In this document: positions 32,428 through 42,678 of the stretch, piece after piece
Layout: each line of letters starts with the position of its first letter
Position numbering within the stretch: the stretch's first letter is position 1
Assembly (NCBI RefSeq): GCF_900101455.1
Contig: NZ_FMZJ01000007.1
Coordinates: 124,001 to 188,000 of the forward strand
Reading direction: 5' to 3'
DNA from: Sphingomonas sp. YR710
GTDB lineage: Bacteria > Pseudomonadota > Alphaproteobacteria > Sphingomonadales > Sphingomonadaceae
Length of the DNA: 64,000 nt
Notes under the pieces: model-generated
What the model was told of the DNA's origin: nothing
The model's input: the letters and a program-made list of their open reading frames with translations, nothing else
The model's database searches: none
Made by a program: the position numbers and the translations under genes

Positions 32428-35189
32428 GCTAGACGCGCCAGTGCGGCCGCCAGGCGTTCGGCCTCCAGCGATTTTTCGGCATGGTCCTCGCGCGCCTTCG
32501 CGACCGCCTCGGGCTTGGCACGTTCGACGAAGCTCGGATTGCCAAGCCGCCCGGCCAGCGCATCGCGTTCCTTCTCGGCGGCGGCAATACCCTTGGCGAG
32601 GCGGGCGCGTTCGGCATCGAGATCGATCACGCCTTCGAGCGGCAGCACGAAGGTCGCCTCATCGACGACGATCTGGGCGGCACCTCCGCCCGTCGCATCG
32701 CCCTCCGCGAGTTCGATCCGGGCAAGCCGCGCGATCGCCGCCGCCTGCCGCTCGAGCCGCGCACTCGTGAGCGCGCTCGCATCGCGGACATGCGCCTTGA
32801 GTTTCGCACCGGGCGGCACGTTGAGCCCGGTCCGCGCGGTGCGGACCTCGTTCACCAGCCGGATCAGCCAGTCGATCTCTTCCGCCGCCGCCGGATCAAG
32901 CGCGCGTGCATCCGCCATCGGCCAGCGCGCGACGATGATGTCGTTTGGCCGGTCGCCCAGCGCATGCCATAGTTCCTCGGTGATGAAGGGCATGAACGGA
33001 TGGAGCATGACGAGGATCTGATCGAGCACCCAGCCGGCGACCGCGCGACACTCATCGGCGCCCTCGCCCGAGGCAAAGCTTGGCTTGATCAGTTCGAGAT
33101 ACCAGTCGCAAAAGCGCGACCACGCAAACTGATAGATGATGTTCGCGGATTCGTCGTAGCGCAGGTCGGCAATCGCGAGATCGAGCGCCTGCACCGTCTT
33201 GACGGTCTCGGCGATGATCCAGCGGTTGACGGGCAGATCGGCCACCGGCGGCTCCAATGTCGCCGAGGCGCCGATGCCGTTGGACTGGGCGAAGCGCGCG
33301 GCGTTCCAGAGCTTGGTCGCGAAGTTGCGATAGCCCTCGACCCTCTTCTCATCGAGCTTGATGTCGCGGCCCTGGCTCTCCATCGCGGTCAGGGTGAAGC
33401 GCAAGGCATCGGCGCCGAAGCGATCGATCAGGCCGAGCGGATCGACCGTATTGCCCTTCGACTTCGACATCTTCGAGCCATCGGCCGCGCGGACGAGACC
33501 GTGCAGATACAAGGTCTTGAACGGCACTTCTTTCATGAAGTGCAAGCCCTGCATGATCATCCGGGCATCCCAGAAGAACAGGATGTCGAAACCGGAGATC
33601 AGCACGTCATTGGGGTAGTGGCGGGCCAACTTACTCCCCCTCCCTGCCAAGGGAGGGGGTGGGGGGGTGGGTCCGTCCGGCAGGGGAGTTGATGTTTGGG
33701 CAATCCCACCGCTTTTCTCTGCGGACTGCCCCTCCCCAACCCCTCCCTTGGCAGGGAGGGGCTTTTCGGCATCGGGCCAGCCGAGCGTGCCGAACGGCCA
33801 CAAGGCCGACGAGAACCAGGTATCGAGCACGTCGCTGTCGCGGGTCAGGGCGACGCTGTCGCCGGCCAGCGCTTGCGCGCCGGCTTCATCTTCGGCGACA
33901 TAGCATTTGCCGTCATCGCCATACCATGCCGGGATCTGATGCCCCCACCAGAGCTGGCGCGAGACGCACCATGGCTGGATATTGTCGAGCCAGTTATAAT
34001 AGGTCTTGGTCCAGCTTTCGGGGACGACCTTGATCGCGCCCGATCGCACCGCCTCGATCGCCGGTTTGGCCAAGGTTGCGGCATCGACATACCATTGATC
34101 GGTGAGCCACGGCTCGATCACCACGCCAGAGCGATCGCCGTACGGCGTCTGGATGACGCGATCCTCGACCTTTTCCAGCAGGCCAGCCTCGTCGATCAGA
34201 GCGACGACCCTCTTGCGCGCTTCGAACCGTTCCAGCCCGAGCAGATCGGCCGGGATCAGGCCGTCGGCGGTCTGGATCACGTTCGCTTCGGCATCAAGCA
34301 TGTTGAGCATGTCGCCGGCCTTGATGCCCGCGCGCTTGCCGACCTCGAAATCGTTGAAGTCATGCCCCGGCGTGATCTTCACCGCGCCTGAACCCAGTTC
34401 GGGATCGGCATGCTCGTCGGCCACGATCGGGATCAGCCGGCCGGTGATCGGCAGTTTGACCATCTTCCCGATCAGCGACTTGTAGCGATCATCCTCGGGA
34501 TTCACCGCGACCGCCATGTCGGCGAGCATCGTCTCCGGTCGCGTCGTCGCGACCGAGATCGTGCCGCTGCCGTCAGCGAGCGGATAGCTGAAGTGCCAGA
34601 ACTTTCCCTGGATCTCCTTGGTCTCGACCTCGAGATCGGAGATCGCGGTCTTCAGGCCCGGATCCCAGTTCACAAGCCGCTTGTCACGATAGAGCAGCTT
34701 CTGGTTGTAGAGCTCGACGAACACCTTGATGACCGCCTTCGAAAAGCCGGCATCCATCGTGAAGCGCTCATTCGCCCAGTCGCATGAGGCGCCCAAACGG
34801 CGGAGCTGGCCGGTGATCGTGCCCCCGCTCTCTTCCTTCCACGCCCAGACCTTCTCGACGAATTCGTCGCGGGTGAAATCGGTGCGCTTTTGCTGGTGCA
34901 GCGCCATCTGGCGTTCGACCACCATCTGGGTCGCGATGCCGGCATGATCGGTGCCGACCACCCAGAGCGCATCCTTGCCCTTGAGGCGGGCATGGCGGAT
35001 CAGCACATCCTGCAGCGTATTGTCGAGCGCGTGGCCGATATGCAGGCTGCCGGTGACGTTCGGCGGCGGGATCACGATCGTGAACGGCTCTGCATTGTCG
35101 CGCGCAGGACGGAACAGGCCGCCCTGCTCCCAATGCGGATACCAGCGGGCCTCGATGGCGGCGGGGTCGAAAGTCTTGTCGATGGTCAT
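32424..35189 (-). CDS. valS: Valyl-tRNA synthetase with an in-frame palindrome-encoded insert
   Basis: This class I synthetase has [16 protein letters not shown] (HIGH), the editing domain ([17 protein letters not shown]), [17 protein letters not shown] and KMSKSKGN, plus an anticodon-binding domain and a C-terminal coiled-coil arm ([17 protein letters not shown]). Length is 921 residues from the chosen start, some 40-45 more than usual. The extra residues lie between [10 protein letters not shown] and [15 protein letters not shown]; they are rich in Pro/Gly and are encoded by the palindromic element at 33636-33762. All catalytic motifs flank the insert intact, so the enzyme should be active. 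Confidence 0.93.
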   Translation of the reverse strand: MTIDKTFDPAAIEARWYPHWEQGGLFRPARDNAEPFTIVIPPPNVTGSLHIGHALDNTLQDVLIRHARLKGKDALWVVGTDHAGIATQMVVERQMALHQQKRTDFTRDEFVEKVWAWKEESGGTITGQLRRLGASCDWANERFTMDAGFSKAVIKVFVELYNQKLLYRDKRLVNWDPGLKTAISDLEVETKEIQGKFWHFSYPLADGSGTISVATTRPETMLADMAVAVNPEDDRYKSLIGKMVKLPITGRLIPIVADEHADPELGSGAVKITPGHDFNDFEVGKRAGIKAGDMLNMLDAEANVIQTADGLIPADLLGLERFEARKRVVALIDEAGLLEKVEDRVIQTPYGDRSGVVIEPWLTDQWYVDAATLAKPAIEAVRSGAIKVVPESWTKTYYNWLDNIQPWCVSRQLWWGHQIPAWYGDDGKCYVAEDEAGAQALAGDSVALTRDSDVLDTWFSSALWPFGTLGWPDAEKPLPAKGGVGEGQSAEKSGGIAQTSTPLPDGPTPPPPPLAGRGSKLARHYPNDVLISGFDILFFWDARMIMQGLHFMKEVPFKTLYLHGLVRAADGSKMSKSKGNTVDPLGLIDRFGADALRFTLTAMESQGRDIKLDEKRVEGYRNFATKLWNAARFAQSNGIGASATLEPPVADLPVNRWIIAETVKTVQALDLAIADLRYDESANIIYQFAWSRFCDWYLELIKPSFASGEGADECRAVAGWVLDQILVMLHPFMPFITEELWHALGDRPNDIIVARWPMADARALDPAAAEEIDWLIRLVNEVRTARTGLNVPPGAKLKAHVRDASALTSARLERQAAAIARLARIELAEGDATGGGAAQIVVDEATFVLPLEGVIDLDAERARLAKGIAAAEKERDALAGRLGNPSFVERAKPEAVAKAREDHAEKSLEAERLAAALARLA
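33636..33762. repeat. Nested palindromic element inside valS
   Basis: The left arm (about 33636-33667) and right arm (about 33732-33762) are near-perfect inverse complements. Each arm is itself a palindrome built on CCCTCCCTxGCCAxGGGAGGG. An inner pair GGGCAATCC...GGACTGCCC lies between. The element is read without stop as about 42 Pro/Gly/Ala-rich residues of ValS. Confidence 0.85.
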
Positions 35190-35278
35190 GATGGCCACGG
35201 CTTTAGCGGGGACTGCGCCGCTTTTGCTACCCCATCTTGGCCATTATCCGATTTTTGCCCGACAGCGTCCGTCGAGCG

Positions 35279-37318
35279 TCAATTCGTATTGGTCCACTTA
35301 TCCATCCAGCCCAGCACCTCATGATACCATTGGACGCTGTTCTTCGGCTTGAGCACCCAGTGATTCTCGTCCGGGAATATCAGCAGCCGCGACGGCACCG
35401 CACGGCGCTGGGCGGCGGTAAAGGCGGCCAGGCCCTGGGTGTCGGGGATGCGATAATCCTTCTCGCCATGGATGATCAGCATCGGTGTCCGCCACTGATC
35501 GACATGGAGCACCGGGTTCCATTTTTCATAGTCGGCGGCCTTTTCATAATAAGGCCCGCCATGTTCCCATTCGTCGAACCACAGTTCCTCGGTTTCATAG
35601 GCCATTGCGCGGGCATCGAACACGCCGTCATGGGTGATGAGGCAGCGGAAGCCGTCCGGCCAGTTGCCGGCGATCCAGTTGACCATATAGCCGCCATAAG
35701 AGCCACCCGCCGCACAAGCGCGGCCGCTGTCGATCCATCCGTAACGGGCAGTCGCGGCGGCAAGGCCGAGCTTGAGATCCTGAAGCGGCTTGCCGCCCCA
35801 ATCGGTGCTGATCGAATCGGTGAAGGCCTGCCCGTAGCCGGTCGATCCGTGGAAATCGATCATCACAGCGGCATAGCCGGCTCCGGTGAACAAAGCCGGA
35901 TTCCAGCGATAGGACCAACTATTGCCGAAGCTGCCCTGCGGCCCGCCATGGACCAGAAAGGCGAGCGGCGCCTTCGCATCCTTTGCCAGCCCGACGGGCT
36001 TCAGCGCATAGCCCCACACCGTGTCGCCATTGGCGCCCTTGAAGCTGAAATGCTCGACCGTCGGCATATCGATGCCCGCGAGTTTCGTGGCGTTGACCTC
36101 GGTGAGCCGCGCCGGTTTCCCGCTATCGGCGATGCCGTAAAGATCATTGGGCGCGGTCAACGAATTGAGCGTGAAGATCAGGCCCCTGTAGGTCGGGATT
36201 ACCGAACCGGCACTGCCCTCCCCCGTCAGGCGGGTCGGCTTGCCGCTGTCGACGTCAATCGCAAAAATCGCTTCATCACCGACATCCTGCGCGGTGACGT
36301 AGATCGTCCTGCCGTCCTTCGCCCAGTCGACGCTTCCAACCGATCGGTCCCAATCCCTGGTGAGCGCGCGCGTCGCCCCCGTCGCGATGTTGCGAAGATA
36401 GAGCACCAGCCGGTCCGATTCGAAGCCGGGGCGCTGCATCGCCGCATAAGCGAGCGAGCGGCCGTCGGGCGAAACCGCCGGCATCGTATCGGTAGCCTTG
36501 TTCGCTGCCGTCAGGTTCACCGGCGCCGCAGATCCGTCGGCCGGGGCCGAGAAAATATCGAGATTGGTCGACAAGGGCTCGATCCGACCGGCTTCGCGCA
36601 GCGCGAAATAGACCGTTCTGCCATCGGCCGACCAAGCGAGTTCATTGGCGCCACCGAACGGTTTTGACGGCGTATCGCCCACCAATCCGCCCGTCAATGC
36701 GACACCCGCCCCCGCGGCCTTGCCATCGACCAGCGGCAGCACGAACAATTGCGAGCGCTGGCCATCTTCCCACGTATCCCAATGGCGCACGAACAGTTGA
36801 TCGTAGATGCGGGCACTGCCGCCGTTGCCAACGGTCTTCACATCGGCCAGCGTCTTCGCGCCGATCGGACGATCCGCCCAGACGAGAAGCCGGTCATTGG
36901 CGGGTGACAGCCGGAAACCGCCGATATCTTGATCGCCGGTGACAGGCATCGCCTCACCACCTTCGATCGCAATCCGCCAGACGCCCTGATGGCCGCCTTT
37001 ATCCGACAGGAAATAGACCCAGCGCGCATTGGCGGAGAAAGACGGGCCGGATTCGTTGACAACCGGGTCGGCCGCCAGCTTTTCGGGCTTCGCGCCCTTT
37101 CGCGTCAGATCGAGGCGCCACAGATCGGTGCGGCCGCGATTGGCGGCCATATCGGTTTCGCGCTGATCCCAGACGAGCCAATGACCGTCCGGCGACGCAT
37201 CCGCCGATCCAATCCTCGATAGCGATGCGACGTCTTCGATGGTGAGCGGACGGGCTTCAACGGCAGGGTTGCTGAGCCCGCCAAGCAAGCCGGCAGCAAC
37301 GAGCAAAATCTTTTTCAT
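35279..37318 (-). CDS. S9 family prolyl oligopeptidase-like serine peptidase, exported
   Basis: The protein has 679 residues with a signal peptide (MKKILLVAAGLLGGLSNPAVEA). A beta-propeller follows (about 30-420, WD40-like PD40 repeats such as ADASPDGHWLVW and SPDGRSLAYAA). The C-terminal alpha/beta hydrolase domain has nucleophile Ser in GGSYGGYMVNW, Asp in HGEKDYRIPD and His in FPDENHWVLKP. It cleaves peptides, probably in the periplasm, for example from the outer-membrane uptake system. The ATG at 37318 starts the signal peptide. Confidence 0.92.
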   Translation of the reverse strand: MKKILLVAAGLLGGLSNPAVEARPLTIEDVASLSRIGSADASPDGHWLVWDQRETDMAANRGRTDLWRLDLTRKGAKPEKLAADPVVNESGPSFSANARWVYFLSDKGGHQGVWRIAIEGGEAMPVTGDQDIGGFRLSPANDRLLVWADRPIGAKTLADVKTVGNGGSARIYDQLFVRHWDTWEDGQRSQLFVLPLVDGKAAGAGVALTGGLVGDTPSKPFGGANELAWSADGRTVYFALREAGRIEPLSTNLDIFSAPADGSAAPVNLTAANKATDTMPAVSPDGRSLAYAAMQRPGFESDRLVLYLRNIATGATRALTRDWDRSVGSVDWAKDGRTIYVTAQDVGDEAIFAIDVDSGKPTRLTGEGSAGSVIPTYRGLIFTLNSLTAPNDLYGIADSGKPARLTEVNATKLAGIDMPTVEHFSFKGANGDTVWGYALKPVGLAKDAKAPLAFLVHGGPQGSFGNSWSYRWNPALFTGAGYAAVMIDFHGSTGYGQAFTDSISTDWGGKPLQDLKLGLAAATARYGWIDSGRACAAGGSYGGYMVNWIAGNWPDGFRCLITHDGVFDARAMAYETEELWFDEWEHGGPYYEKAADYEKWNPVLHVDQWRTPMLIIHGEKDYRIPDTQGLAAFTAAQRRAVPSRLLIFPDENHWVLKPKNSVQWYHEVLGWMDKWTNTN

Positions 37319-37365
37319 GACCAAAGGCTAGAAGCGCGGCGACCACGGTGCAAGCGGCGCGATGA

Positions 37366-38055
37366 TCAGAGCTGATCGTCGTTGATCCCACTCATCTCCT
37401 GCTTCACCAGCCGCTCGACAATGCCGGGCAAGTTCGTATCGATCCAGTCGCTGAGCATCGGCCGCAACATATCGCGGACCAGCCCCTCCAGCGTCTGCCC
37501 GGTCCCCGCCGGATTGATGATCAGCGACGATAAAGATGGCCCTGCATGCGCAGAAGCGGCAGGCTCCGCGATGCTGGCGACAGCGGCCACCGACGCCGCC
37601 CGCGCCTGCGACGAGGCTGCTTCCGACTGCCGTAGCCGCTCGACCACCCGCCGGACAGCAGGCGGTTCGCTACGCGAATCAGACGGTGTCGGATCAGGCT
37701 CGACTGTTGGCCACACATGCTCATCGACACGCGGCCGCGGTGTCGGGGAGATGTTCGGGATATGATTTGTCAGTTCGAGAATGGAATCGTCTGCCGGCTC
37801 CGGCGCCGAAGCCACGGGCGCGCGCGGCGGAAATGGCGGTCGAGATTCCGCCCGGTGTTCGGTCGGCTTCTGCGATTCAATCCCCGCCGGCGGCGGCATC
37901 TGCGGAACAGGTATCGGAGCGGCCGCGGGTTCGGTTGGGTTGGGGCCGGGCGGAGAAGAGAAACTCCGCCGCGGCAACGGGCTATCATCCGCAATGATGC
38001 GTTTGATGGAAGCCAATATATCTTCCATCGAAGGTTCGGAACGCGGGTCGCTCAT
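37366..38055 (-). CDS. popZ: PopZ-like pole-organising protein (DUF2497)
   Basis: The 229-residue protein has the three PopZ parts. The N-terminal helix is EPSMEDILASIKRIIADD, followed by a Pro/Glu/Ser-rich disordered linker (about 25-150). The conserved C-terminal oligomerisation region is TLEGLVRDMLRPMLSDWID followed by NLPGIVERLVKQEM. PopZ forms a polar microdomain that anchors ParB/centromere and cell-cycle proteins. It sits between the peptidase gene and a TolC-type gene near valS, the alphaproteobacterial order. Confidence 0.9.
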   Translation of the reverse strand: MSDPRSEPSMEDILASIKRIIADDSPLPRRSFSSPPGPNPTEPAAAPIPVPQMPPPAGIESQKPTEHRAESRPPFPPRAPVASAPEPADDSILELTNHIPNISPTPRPRVDEHVWPTVEPDPTPSDSRSEPPAVRRVVERLRQSEAASSQARAASVAAVASIAEPAASAHAGPSLSSLIINPAGTGQTLEGLVRDMLRPMLSDWIDTNLPGIVERLVKQEMSGINDDQL

Positions 38056-38071
38056 GGCACAGATCTGTGCC

Positions 38072-39604
38072 CTATTTCGTATCCCCTGTCACGGGGGCAA
38101 GCGGCACGACGGCCGAAACACTCGGCTGCTTGCGCGTCGACGTCGCGATCGGCATCGGCTTCGAATCGGCGGTCCAATCGAACACCTTGCCGCGAACGCG
38201 CTTATAGTTGGCAACGGGGTCGTACAGCGCCCCGCCATCGAGGCCGAGATCCTTCGCCTGTGCGCGGCCCATCGCCGCGACGAGCGCGAAACCCGCAACA
38301 TATGCATCGCGCCGCGCCGAGGTGAGCGTCACCCGTGAATTGAGCAACTCCTGTTCGGCGTTGAGCACATCGAGTACGTTACGCGTACCCACGCTCTGTT
38401 CGGCGCGCACACCCTCCAGCGCAAGTTCATTGGCAGACACCGCGGTTTCCGATGACTGAATCACGCCGAGCGACGCCTGATATCGCGAGAAGGCGGTACG
38501 GGCTTCTGCTATGATCTGCCGCTCGACCGCGGTCGTCTGTTCGAGCGCCTGGCTCTTGCGCGCCTGCGCCTGCCGCACGCGCGCGCCCGGTTCGCCGCCC
38601 TGATACAGGGGTACGGTAGCCTGAACGCCTGCTGTTGCCGTCTTGTCGGTCTGAGGCAAGTTACCGGTAAACAGCCCGCCGCCGCCGAGCGTGCCGACAT
38701 AATCGACATAATTGCCCTGGCCGAAGGCCGAGATCCGGGGCAGGCGCTGCGCACGGGCCGTGCCGATGTCATAATCGGCGGCGCGGCTGGACTGCCTGGC
38801 GGCCTCGAGCTGCGGGTTGTTGGCGACGGCCACGTCGACCGCATCGTCCGGGCTTGCCGGCAGCGGCGGCAGCGGCGGCGGCGGCGCAAGATTATCGGGG
38901 AACTTCCCGACGATCCGCATATATTCCTGCCGGCTGGCGTCCAGCTGCGCCTGCGCGGCTTCGAGCTGGCTCTTCGCCAGCGCCAGCCGGGCATCGGACT
39001 GCGCCACGTCGGTGCGCGTCAGATCGCCGACCTGGAAGCGATCCTTGCTCGCCTGCAGGTTGGTTTCGAGCACGCGGACATTACCGCCGTTCAGATCGAC
39101 GATCGCGGTATCGCGGATCACATCCATATAGGCCGCGACGGTGGCGGTGAAGATATCGCTCTCCGTGCCCTGCAGGCTGGCGCGACCGGCGAGGACGCGC
39201 GCGTCCGCGGCCTTGATCGAATTACGCACCTGCCCGCCCTGGAAGATCGGCAGCGAACCAGAGACCCCACCGCCGATCGATCGCCTGGGTGCGATCGTGT
39301 TGAACTGCGAAGATCGCAAAAATTCGTTATAGGTGGCCGTCCCGTTAATCGCCGGCAACCCTTTGGCCCGCGCGATCACCACGTCCTCGTCAGACGCGCG
39401 CAGACCGGCGCGTGCGCCTGTCAGCGAAGGGTTGGTCGCATAGACCTGGGCAAAGGCGTCACGCAGCGTGTCGGCCGAAGCTGGCGAATGGCCGATCACG
39501 GCGATCGCCGCCGCGCCCAAGACCACTGTCGTGGCAGCGGAGGATTTCACCCCACGCAGTGCCCCTTTGAATGTCACAAGCCCACCCTTTTGCTTTCTTA
39601 TCAA
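38072..39604 (-). CDS. tolC: TolC family outer-membrane channel protein
   Basis: The 510-residue protein has an N-terminal leader ending near ASA and TolC-type repeats: DTLRDAFAQVYATNPSL, VYPIFQGGQV-like SLPIFQGGQVRNSI, DLTRTDVAQSDARL, ATVPLYQGGEPGARVRQA, RTAFSRYQASLGVI and VGTRNVLDVLNAEQELLNS. It forms the outer-membrane duct for type I secretion and efflux. The first residues (MIRKQKGG) are unlikely; a GTG 9 codons in is a plausible alternative start. It is 16 bases upstream of popZ. Confidence 0.93.
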   Translation of the reverse strand: MIRKQKGGLVTFKGALRGVKSSAATTVVLGAAAIAVIGHSPASADTLRDAFAQVYATNPSLTGARAGLRASDEDVVIARAKGLPAINGTATYNEFLRSSQFNTIAPRRSIGGGVSGSLPIFQGGQVRNSIKAADARVLAGRASLQGTESDIFTATVAAYMDVIRDTAIVDLNGGNVRVLETNLQASKDRFQVGDLTRTDVAQSDARLALAKSQLEAAQAQLDASRQEYMRIVGKFPDNLAPPPPLPPLPASPDDAVDVAVANNPQLEAARQSSRAADYDIGTARAQRLPRISAFGQGNYVDYVGTLGGGGLFTGNLPQTDKTATAGVQATVPLYQGGEPGARVRQAQARKSQALEQTTAVERQIIAEARTAFSRYQASLGVIQSSETAVSANELALEGVRAEQSVGTRNVLDVLNAEQELLNSRVTLTSARRDAYVAGFALVAAMGRAQAKDLGLDGGALYDPVANYKRVRGKVFDWTADSKPMPIATSTRKQPSVSAVVPLAPVTGDTK

Positions 39605-40245
39605 AAACTGAATGTCTTCGGCCGCGCGAATCCGGGAAGGCGCACGGCATCGGCGTCCGCGAACGCCTTCGTGCCGAAACCCTTGCCAATCCGCACTCCC
39701 GATACCAGTCGCGTCACCCCATCCTGCACGATCGCGCCGACCAGCCGGCCTCCATCGGCGAGCTGATCGACGATCGCCGCCGGGATTTCCTCAACGGCGC
39801 CGTCGATGACGATCAGGCTGTACGGTGCGCCGCCCGCATAGCCGGCGGACAACGGTGCTTCGACCCATGTGACCGAACCGGCTGCAGCCTTGCCCATCGC
39901 AACAAGCGCAGGATCATCCTCGACCGCGGTCACCTCTGCGCCCAGCGCGGCCAGAACGGCCGCCGCATAGCCGGTCGCAGCACCAATCAGCAGCACCTTG
40001 TCGCCAGGCACGATCTGCCCCTCGGTCAGCAGTCTGCCGGTCACCATCGGCGGATTTAGCGCACGCCCGCCCCCGAGGGGGACCGGCGTATCAAGATAAG
40101 CAAGTGCGGCACGATCCGGCCCCACGAAACGTTCGCGCGGGACCGATCCCATCGCACTGACGACGCGCGCGTCGCTGACCCCCGTTGTGCGCAACTGGCT
40201 CACCACCATCGCGCGGCGCATCTGCTCGAAATTCTGCTCGGTCAC
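39601..40245 (-). CDS. Pcm-like protein-L-isoaspartate O-methyltransferase family
   Basis: The GTG at 40245 gives a 214-residue protein beginning (M)TEQNFEQMRRAMVVSQLRTTG, the form I recall in related bacteria. The SAM-binding region VLLIGAATGYAAAVLAALG and VPRERFV match the family. However, the conserved Ser/Thr motif around IS-x-P is replaced by LNPPMVTG, so repair of isoaspartate is not assured. Extension further upstream runs antisense to the thioredoxin-like gene and was rejected. It overlaps the tolC start by 4 bases, so the two are co-transcribed. Confidence 0.82.
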   Translation of the reverse strand: MTEQNFEQMRRAMVVSQLRTTGVSDARVVSAMGSVPRERFVGPDRAALAYLDTPVPLGGGRALNPPMVTGRLLTEGQIVPGDKVLLIGAATGYAAAVLAALGAEVTAVEDDPALVAMGKAAAGSVTWVEAPLSAGYAGGAPYSLIVIDGAVEEIPAAIVDQLADGGRLVGAIVQDGVTRLVSGVRIGKGFGTKAFADADAVRLPGFARPKTFSF

Positions 40246-40425
40246 TCGCCCATCCCGTCGAACTAGTGTCTTATCCGTACAATACAGCACGGACAGGATC
40301 AAGGCTTTACCGCGTTGCCGCGAATCCGCCAAGGGCGATAAAGATCCTATATGGACGGGCCAGTACCGGGGCCTGTTTTTGCTATCCCGGCCTCGATAAG
40401 CAGGCGCCTCTAGTAGGGGATATTC

Positions 40426-40929
40426 ATGAAGCCGAATCCGTTCCAGATCATCGCACTCGTGATGGCAGCAGCTTCCGCCACGCCATCGCTCGCCATCGTG
40501 CCGCCGGATGTTGGCGCCGCGCAGATCGAGCACCCCCTGCCCTTGCCCTATTCCGAGCATGCCGATGCCGAGGTGGAGATTGCGAAGGCCACGGTCCGCG
40601 CGCGGCGCACGCACAAGCTTCTGCTGCTCGATCTCGGCGGCAATTGGTGCCTCGATTGCAGGGTACTTGCCGCGGTCATGGATATTCCGGCCGTCGCCCA
40701 ATTCGTGAAGCAGCATTACGAGCTGGTTTCGATCGATATCGGCAGAATGGACAAGAACCAGCAGGTCCCCGCGCGGTACGGGCTCGACCATATACAGGGG
40801 GTGCCGGCGCTGCTGGTCGTCGATCCGCGCACGAAGCGTCTGATCAACGCCGGCCAGATCTCCGCCCTTTCGGATGCCCGCAGCATGACCGCGCAGGCCA
40901 TGGTCGACTGGCTGGCGCGCTGGATCTGA
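40426..40929 (+). CDS. Exported thioredoxin-fold protein
   Basis: The 167-residue protein has a signal peptide (MKPNPFQIIALVMAAASATP, cleavage near SLA). Its thioredoxin-like core has the redox pair in LGGNWCLDCRVL (WCxDC), then IDIGRMDKNQ and the cis-proline segment GVPALLVVDP. It probably reduces or isomerises disulfides in the periplasm. The hairpin at 40943-40977 follows as terminator. Confidence 0.85.
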   Translation: MKPNPFQIIALVMAAASATPSLAIVPPDVGAAQIEHPLPLPYSEHADAEVEIAKATVRARRTHKLLLLDLGGNWCLDCRVLAAVMDIPAVAQFVKQHYELVSIDIGRMDKNQQVPARYGLDHIQGVPALLVVDPRTKRLINAGQISALSDARSMTAQAMVDWLARWI

Positions 40930-40942
40930 ACGCGCGCGCAGG

Positions 40943-40977
40943 GGAAAGCCCCGGATGCGGGTGCAACCGGGGCTTCC
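40943..40977. terminator. Bidirectional hairpin between convergent genes
   Basis: GGAA(A)GCCCCGG pairs with CCGGGGCTTCC around a 12-base loop. It lies between the ends of the thioredoxin-like gene (plus) and the Ala-rich protein gene (minus). No long T-run follows. Confidence 0.6.
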
Positions 40978-41007
40978 AGCGGTGTCGGGGAGCGTGAATA
41001 CCGCCGA

Positions 41008-41634
41008 TCAGTTCGGCGTAGTCGTCACCGTCGTCTTCGTTCTTTCGGTCACGGCGTGAGAACGCGCGCGATGATGATGGACGACACGGTGAACGGTCGT
41101 CGTTGGCGCCGATGTCGCCTGTTTCGTGGTTTCGGTGGTTACCGTGGTGGTGGGCGGCAGCGGTGCCGCCTGCGCGACGACAACCGGCGGAGTGGCGCGC
41201 GCAGTGGCGGCATCGGCAGCCGCAGCCGCGGCGGCCTGCTGCGCCGAGTCGGCCCGCGCATTGGCGGCAGCGGCATCCTGCTGCGCGGACACTGCTGCGT
41301 TTACCACATTGGCGTGATCTTCGGCGCGACGTTTCTGCGTCGTACCTATCGCAGTGTCAGCGAGTTCGGATGCGTGGTTCGCATCGGCAATCGCCTGCTC
41401 CTTGTCACCACGCGAGAGATCTTCCTGTGCGGTGCGCAGCGCAGCTGCGGCCTGGGCCTGCAGATGCGGGACTTCCCCGGTCGCGCCGACCTTATTGGCC
41501 GCATCGACCTTCGCTGAGGCAGCGGCGATGGCGGCACGAGCGCGATCCGCCTTGCCTTCGGCCGATGCCGGCGTTGTCAGGACCAGCAGTGCCGATATGG
41601 CGATACCGGAGCCCGTCAAGAATAAGCGATTCAT
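41008..41634 (-). CDS. Exported Ala-rich coiled-coil protein (DUF4398-like)
   Basis: The 208-residue protein has a signal peptide (MNRLFLTGSGIAISALLVL...ASA). A helical Ala/Lys/Glu-rich segment spaced like DUF4398 (LQAQAAAALRTAQEDLSRGD, QAIADANHASELADTAI) follows, then a long Ala-rich coiled coil and a Thr/Val/His-rich tail. Probably periplasmic or envelope-associated; function unknown. GAGGAG precedes the ATG at 41634, which decides the start over a longer reading. Confidence 0.75.
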   Translation of the reverse strand: MNRLFLTGSGIAISALLVLTTPASAEGKADRARAAIAAASAKVDAANKVGATGEVPHLQAQAAAALRTAQEDLSRGDKEQAIADANHASELADTAIGTTQKRRAEDHANVVNAAVSAQQDAAAANARADSAQQAAAAAAADAATARATPPVVVAQAAPLPPTTTVTTETTKQATSAPTTTVHRVVHHHRARSHAVTERTKTTVTTTPN

Positions 41635-41851
41635 GTACCATCTCCTCAAAGTTATCATCGCGCCGTCAACGGTCACGCCAATTGAGAAGTTCCGTGCCCG
41701 GCCATGCACGGGCCGCTCCCCCGGGGGGCAGCTACCGCCCGGGCAGATCGGCGAACGCTTTTACGGGCGCCGGTTATGAAATGCGATGGCGCCTGATGCG
41801 CGGCGGCGCGGACCCCGGCGAATCCGATGCGCATTGCCACCGGAAAATGGA

Positions 41852-42472
41852 CTATGCCCGAAGCGCGCCGAACTCACCGCGCAGGATACGGTGGGGCCAC
41901 CAGCCGCTGCGCCCCCGTGGCGGAATCAGGCTCTCCTGACGAGGCGGCTGGCATGCAATGCCGCCGAGGTCCGTCGCTGCGAGCGCCGAAGCCAATTGCA
42001 CCGCGCCAAAGGGCTTTTGAAGGATCCGGCTGGCCGAAACGGCCTCCGCCTCCCACTCATGGCTACTGTCGCCCGTCATATAGATGATGTCGGCCGTCGG
42101 ATTGATCTGCCGGGCATAACGGGCGACGTCCCAGCCATTCGGCCCGCTACCCAGGCGGATATCCGTGACGATCCCGGACAAGGTGTGACCTTCCTCCCTC
42201 AGGAATTGCAGCGCAGCTGCACCGCTCGACCGCACGACGACGGTGTGCCCGCTTCCCAGCAAGACGCCTTTGACGAGTCTTGCGATAACCGGCTGATCCT
42301 CGACAACCAGGATGTTCGAGGCGACCGTCGAGCGCGCGGCGGCTGGTTCGAGGAGGCAGACGCGATGACGACTCCAAATGCCTTCGACGCAGGCAGAAAC
42401 TCTCTTCTTCAATGGACGCCCCCATGTCCGCGATACCGAGATAGGTCCAGAATGGATGCAGCTGATAAACAA
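41852..42472 (-). CDS. Receiver-domain response regulator with unusual ends
   Basis: A receiver domain spans about residues 52-165: ILVVEDQPVIARL, phospho-acceptor Asp in GIVTDIRLGSGPNGWDVA, Thr in IIYMTGDSS and Lys in RILQKPFGAVQL. No output domain follows; the last 35 residues are Arg/Pro/Gly-rich without pattern. The 50 residues before the domain also look non-conserved, and no good start with a ribosome site lies closer, so the start is uncertain. Function unknown. Confidence 0.65.
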   Translation of the reverse strand: MFISCIHSGPISVSRTWGRPLKKRVSACVEGIWSRHRVCLLEPAAARSTVASNILVVEDQPVIARLVKGVLLGSGHTVVVRSSGAAALQFLREEGHTLSGIVTDIRLGSGPNGWDVARYARQINPTADIIYMTGDSSHEWEAEAVSASRILQKPFGAVQLASALAATDLGGIACQPPRQESLIPPRGRSGWWPHRILRGEFGALRA

Positions 42473-42678
42473 AACATTAATTTCGGGTGCGGGTCAGATT
42501 GCGGCTACTATCGGCCGAAGTCCACCGAACTTCGTACTGTTTCATCGAATCATAGCCCGCGTCAGGAGTTTTCGGACAACGCGATGAGGCAAATCCCCTT
42601 GGCTAGGTTTGCTGCGCGCGGGCGAATAATAGGCAAAATATGCTGCGTACATCGCATGTACCTCAGCAAGGGGGGCTG

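Noticed and set aside
35237-36667. Long plus-strand frame of 476 codons
   Set aside because: It is antisense to the S9 peptidase gene and has no recognisable domain.
40246-40791. N-terminal extension of the Pcm-like protein
   Set aside because: The extension is antisense to the thioredoxin-like gene, and the family start matches the GTG at 40245.
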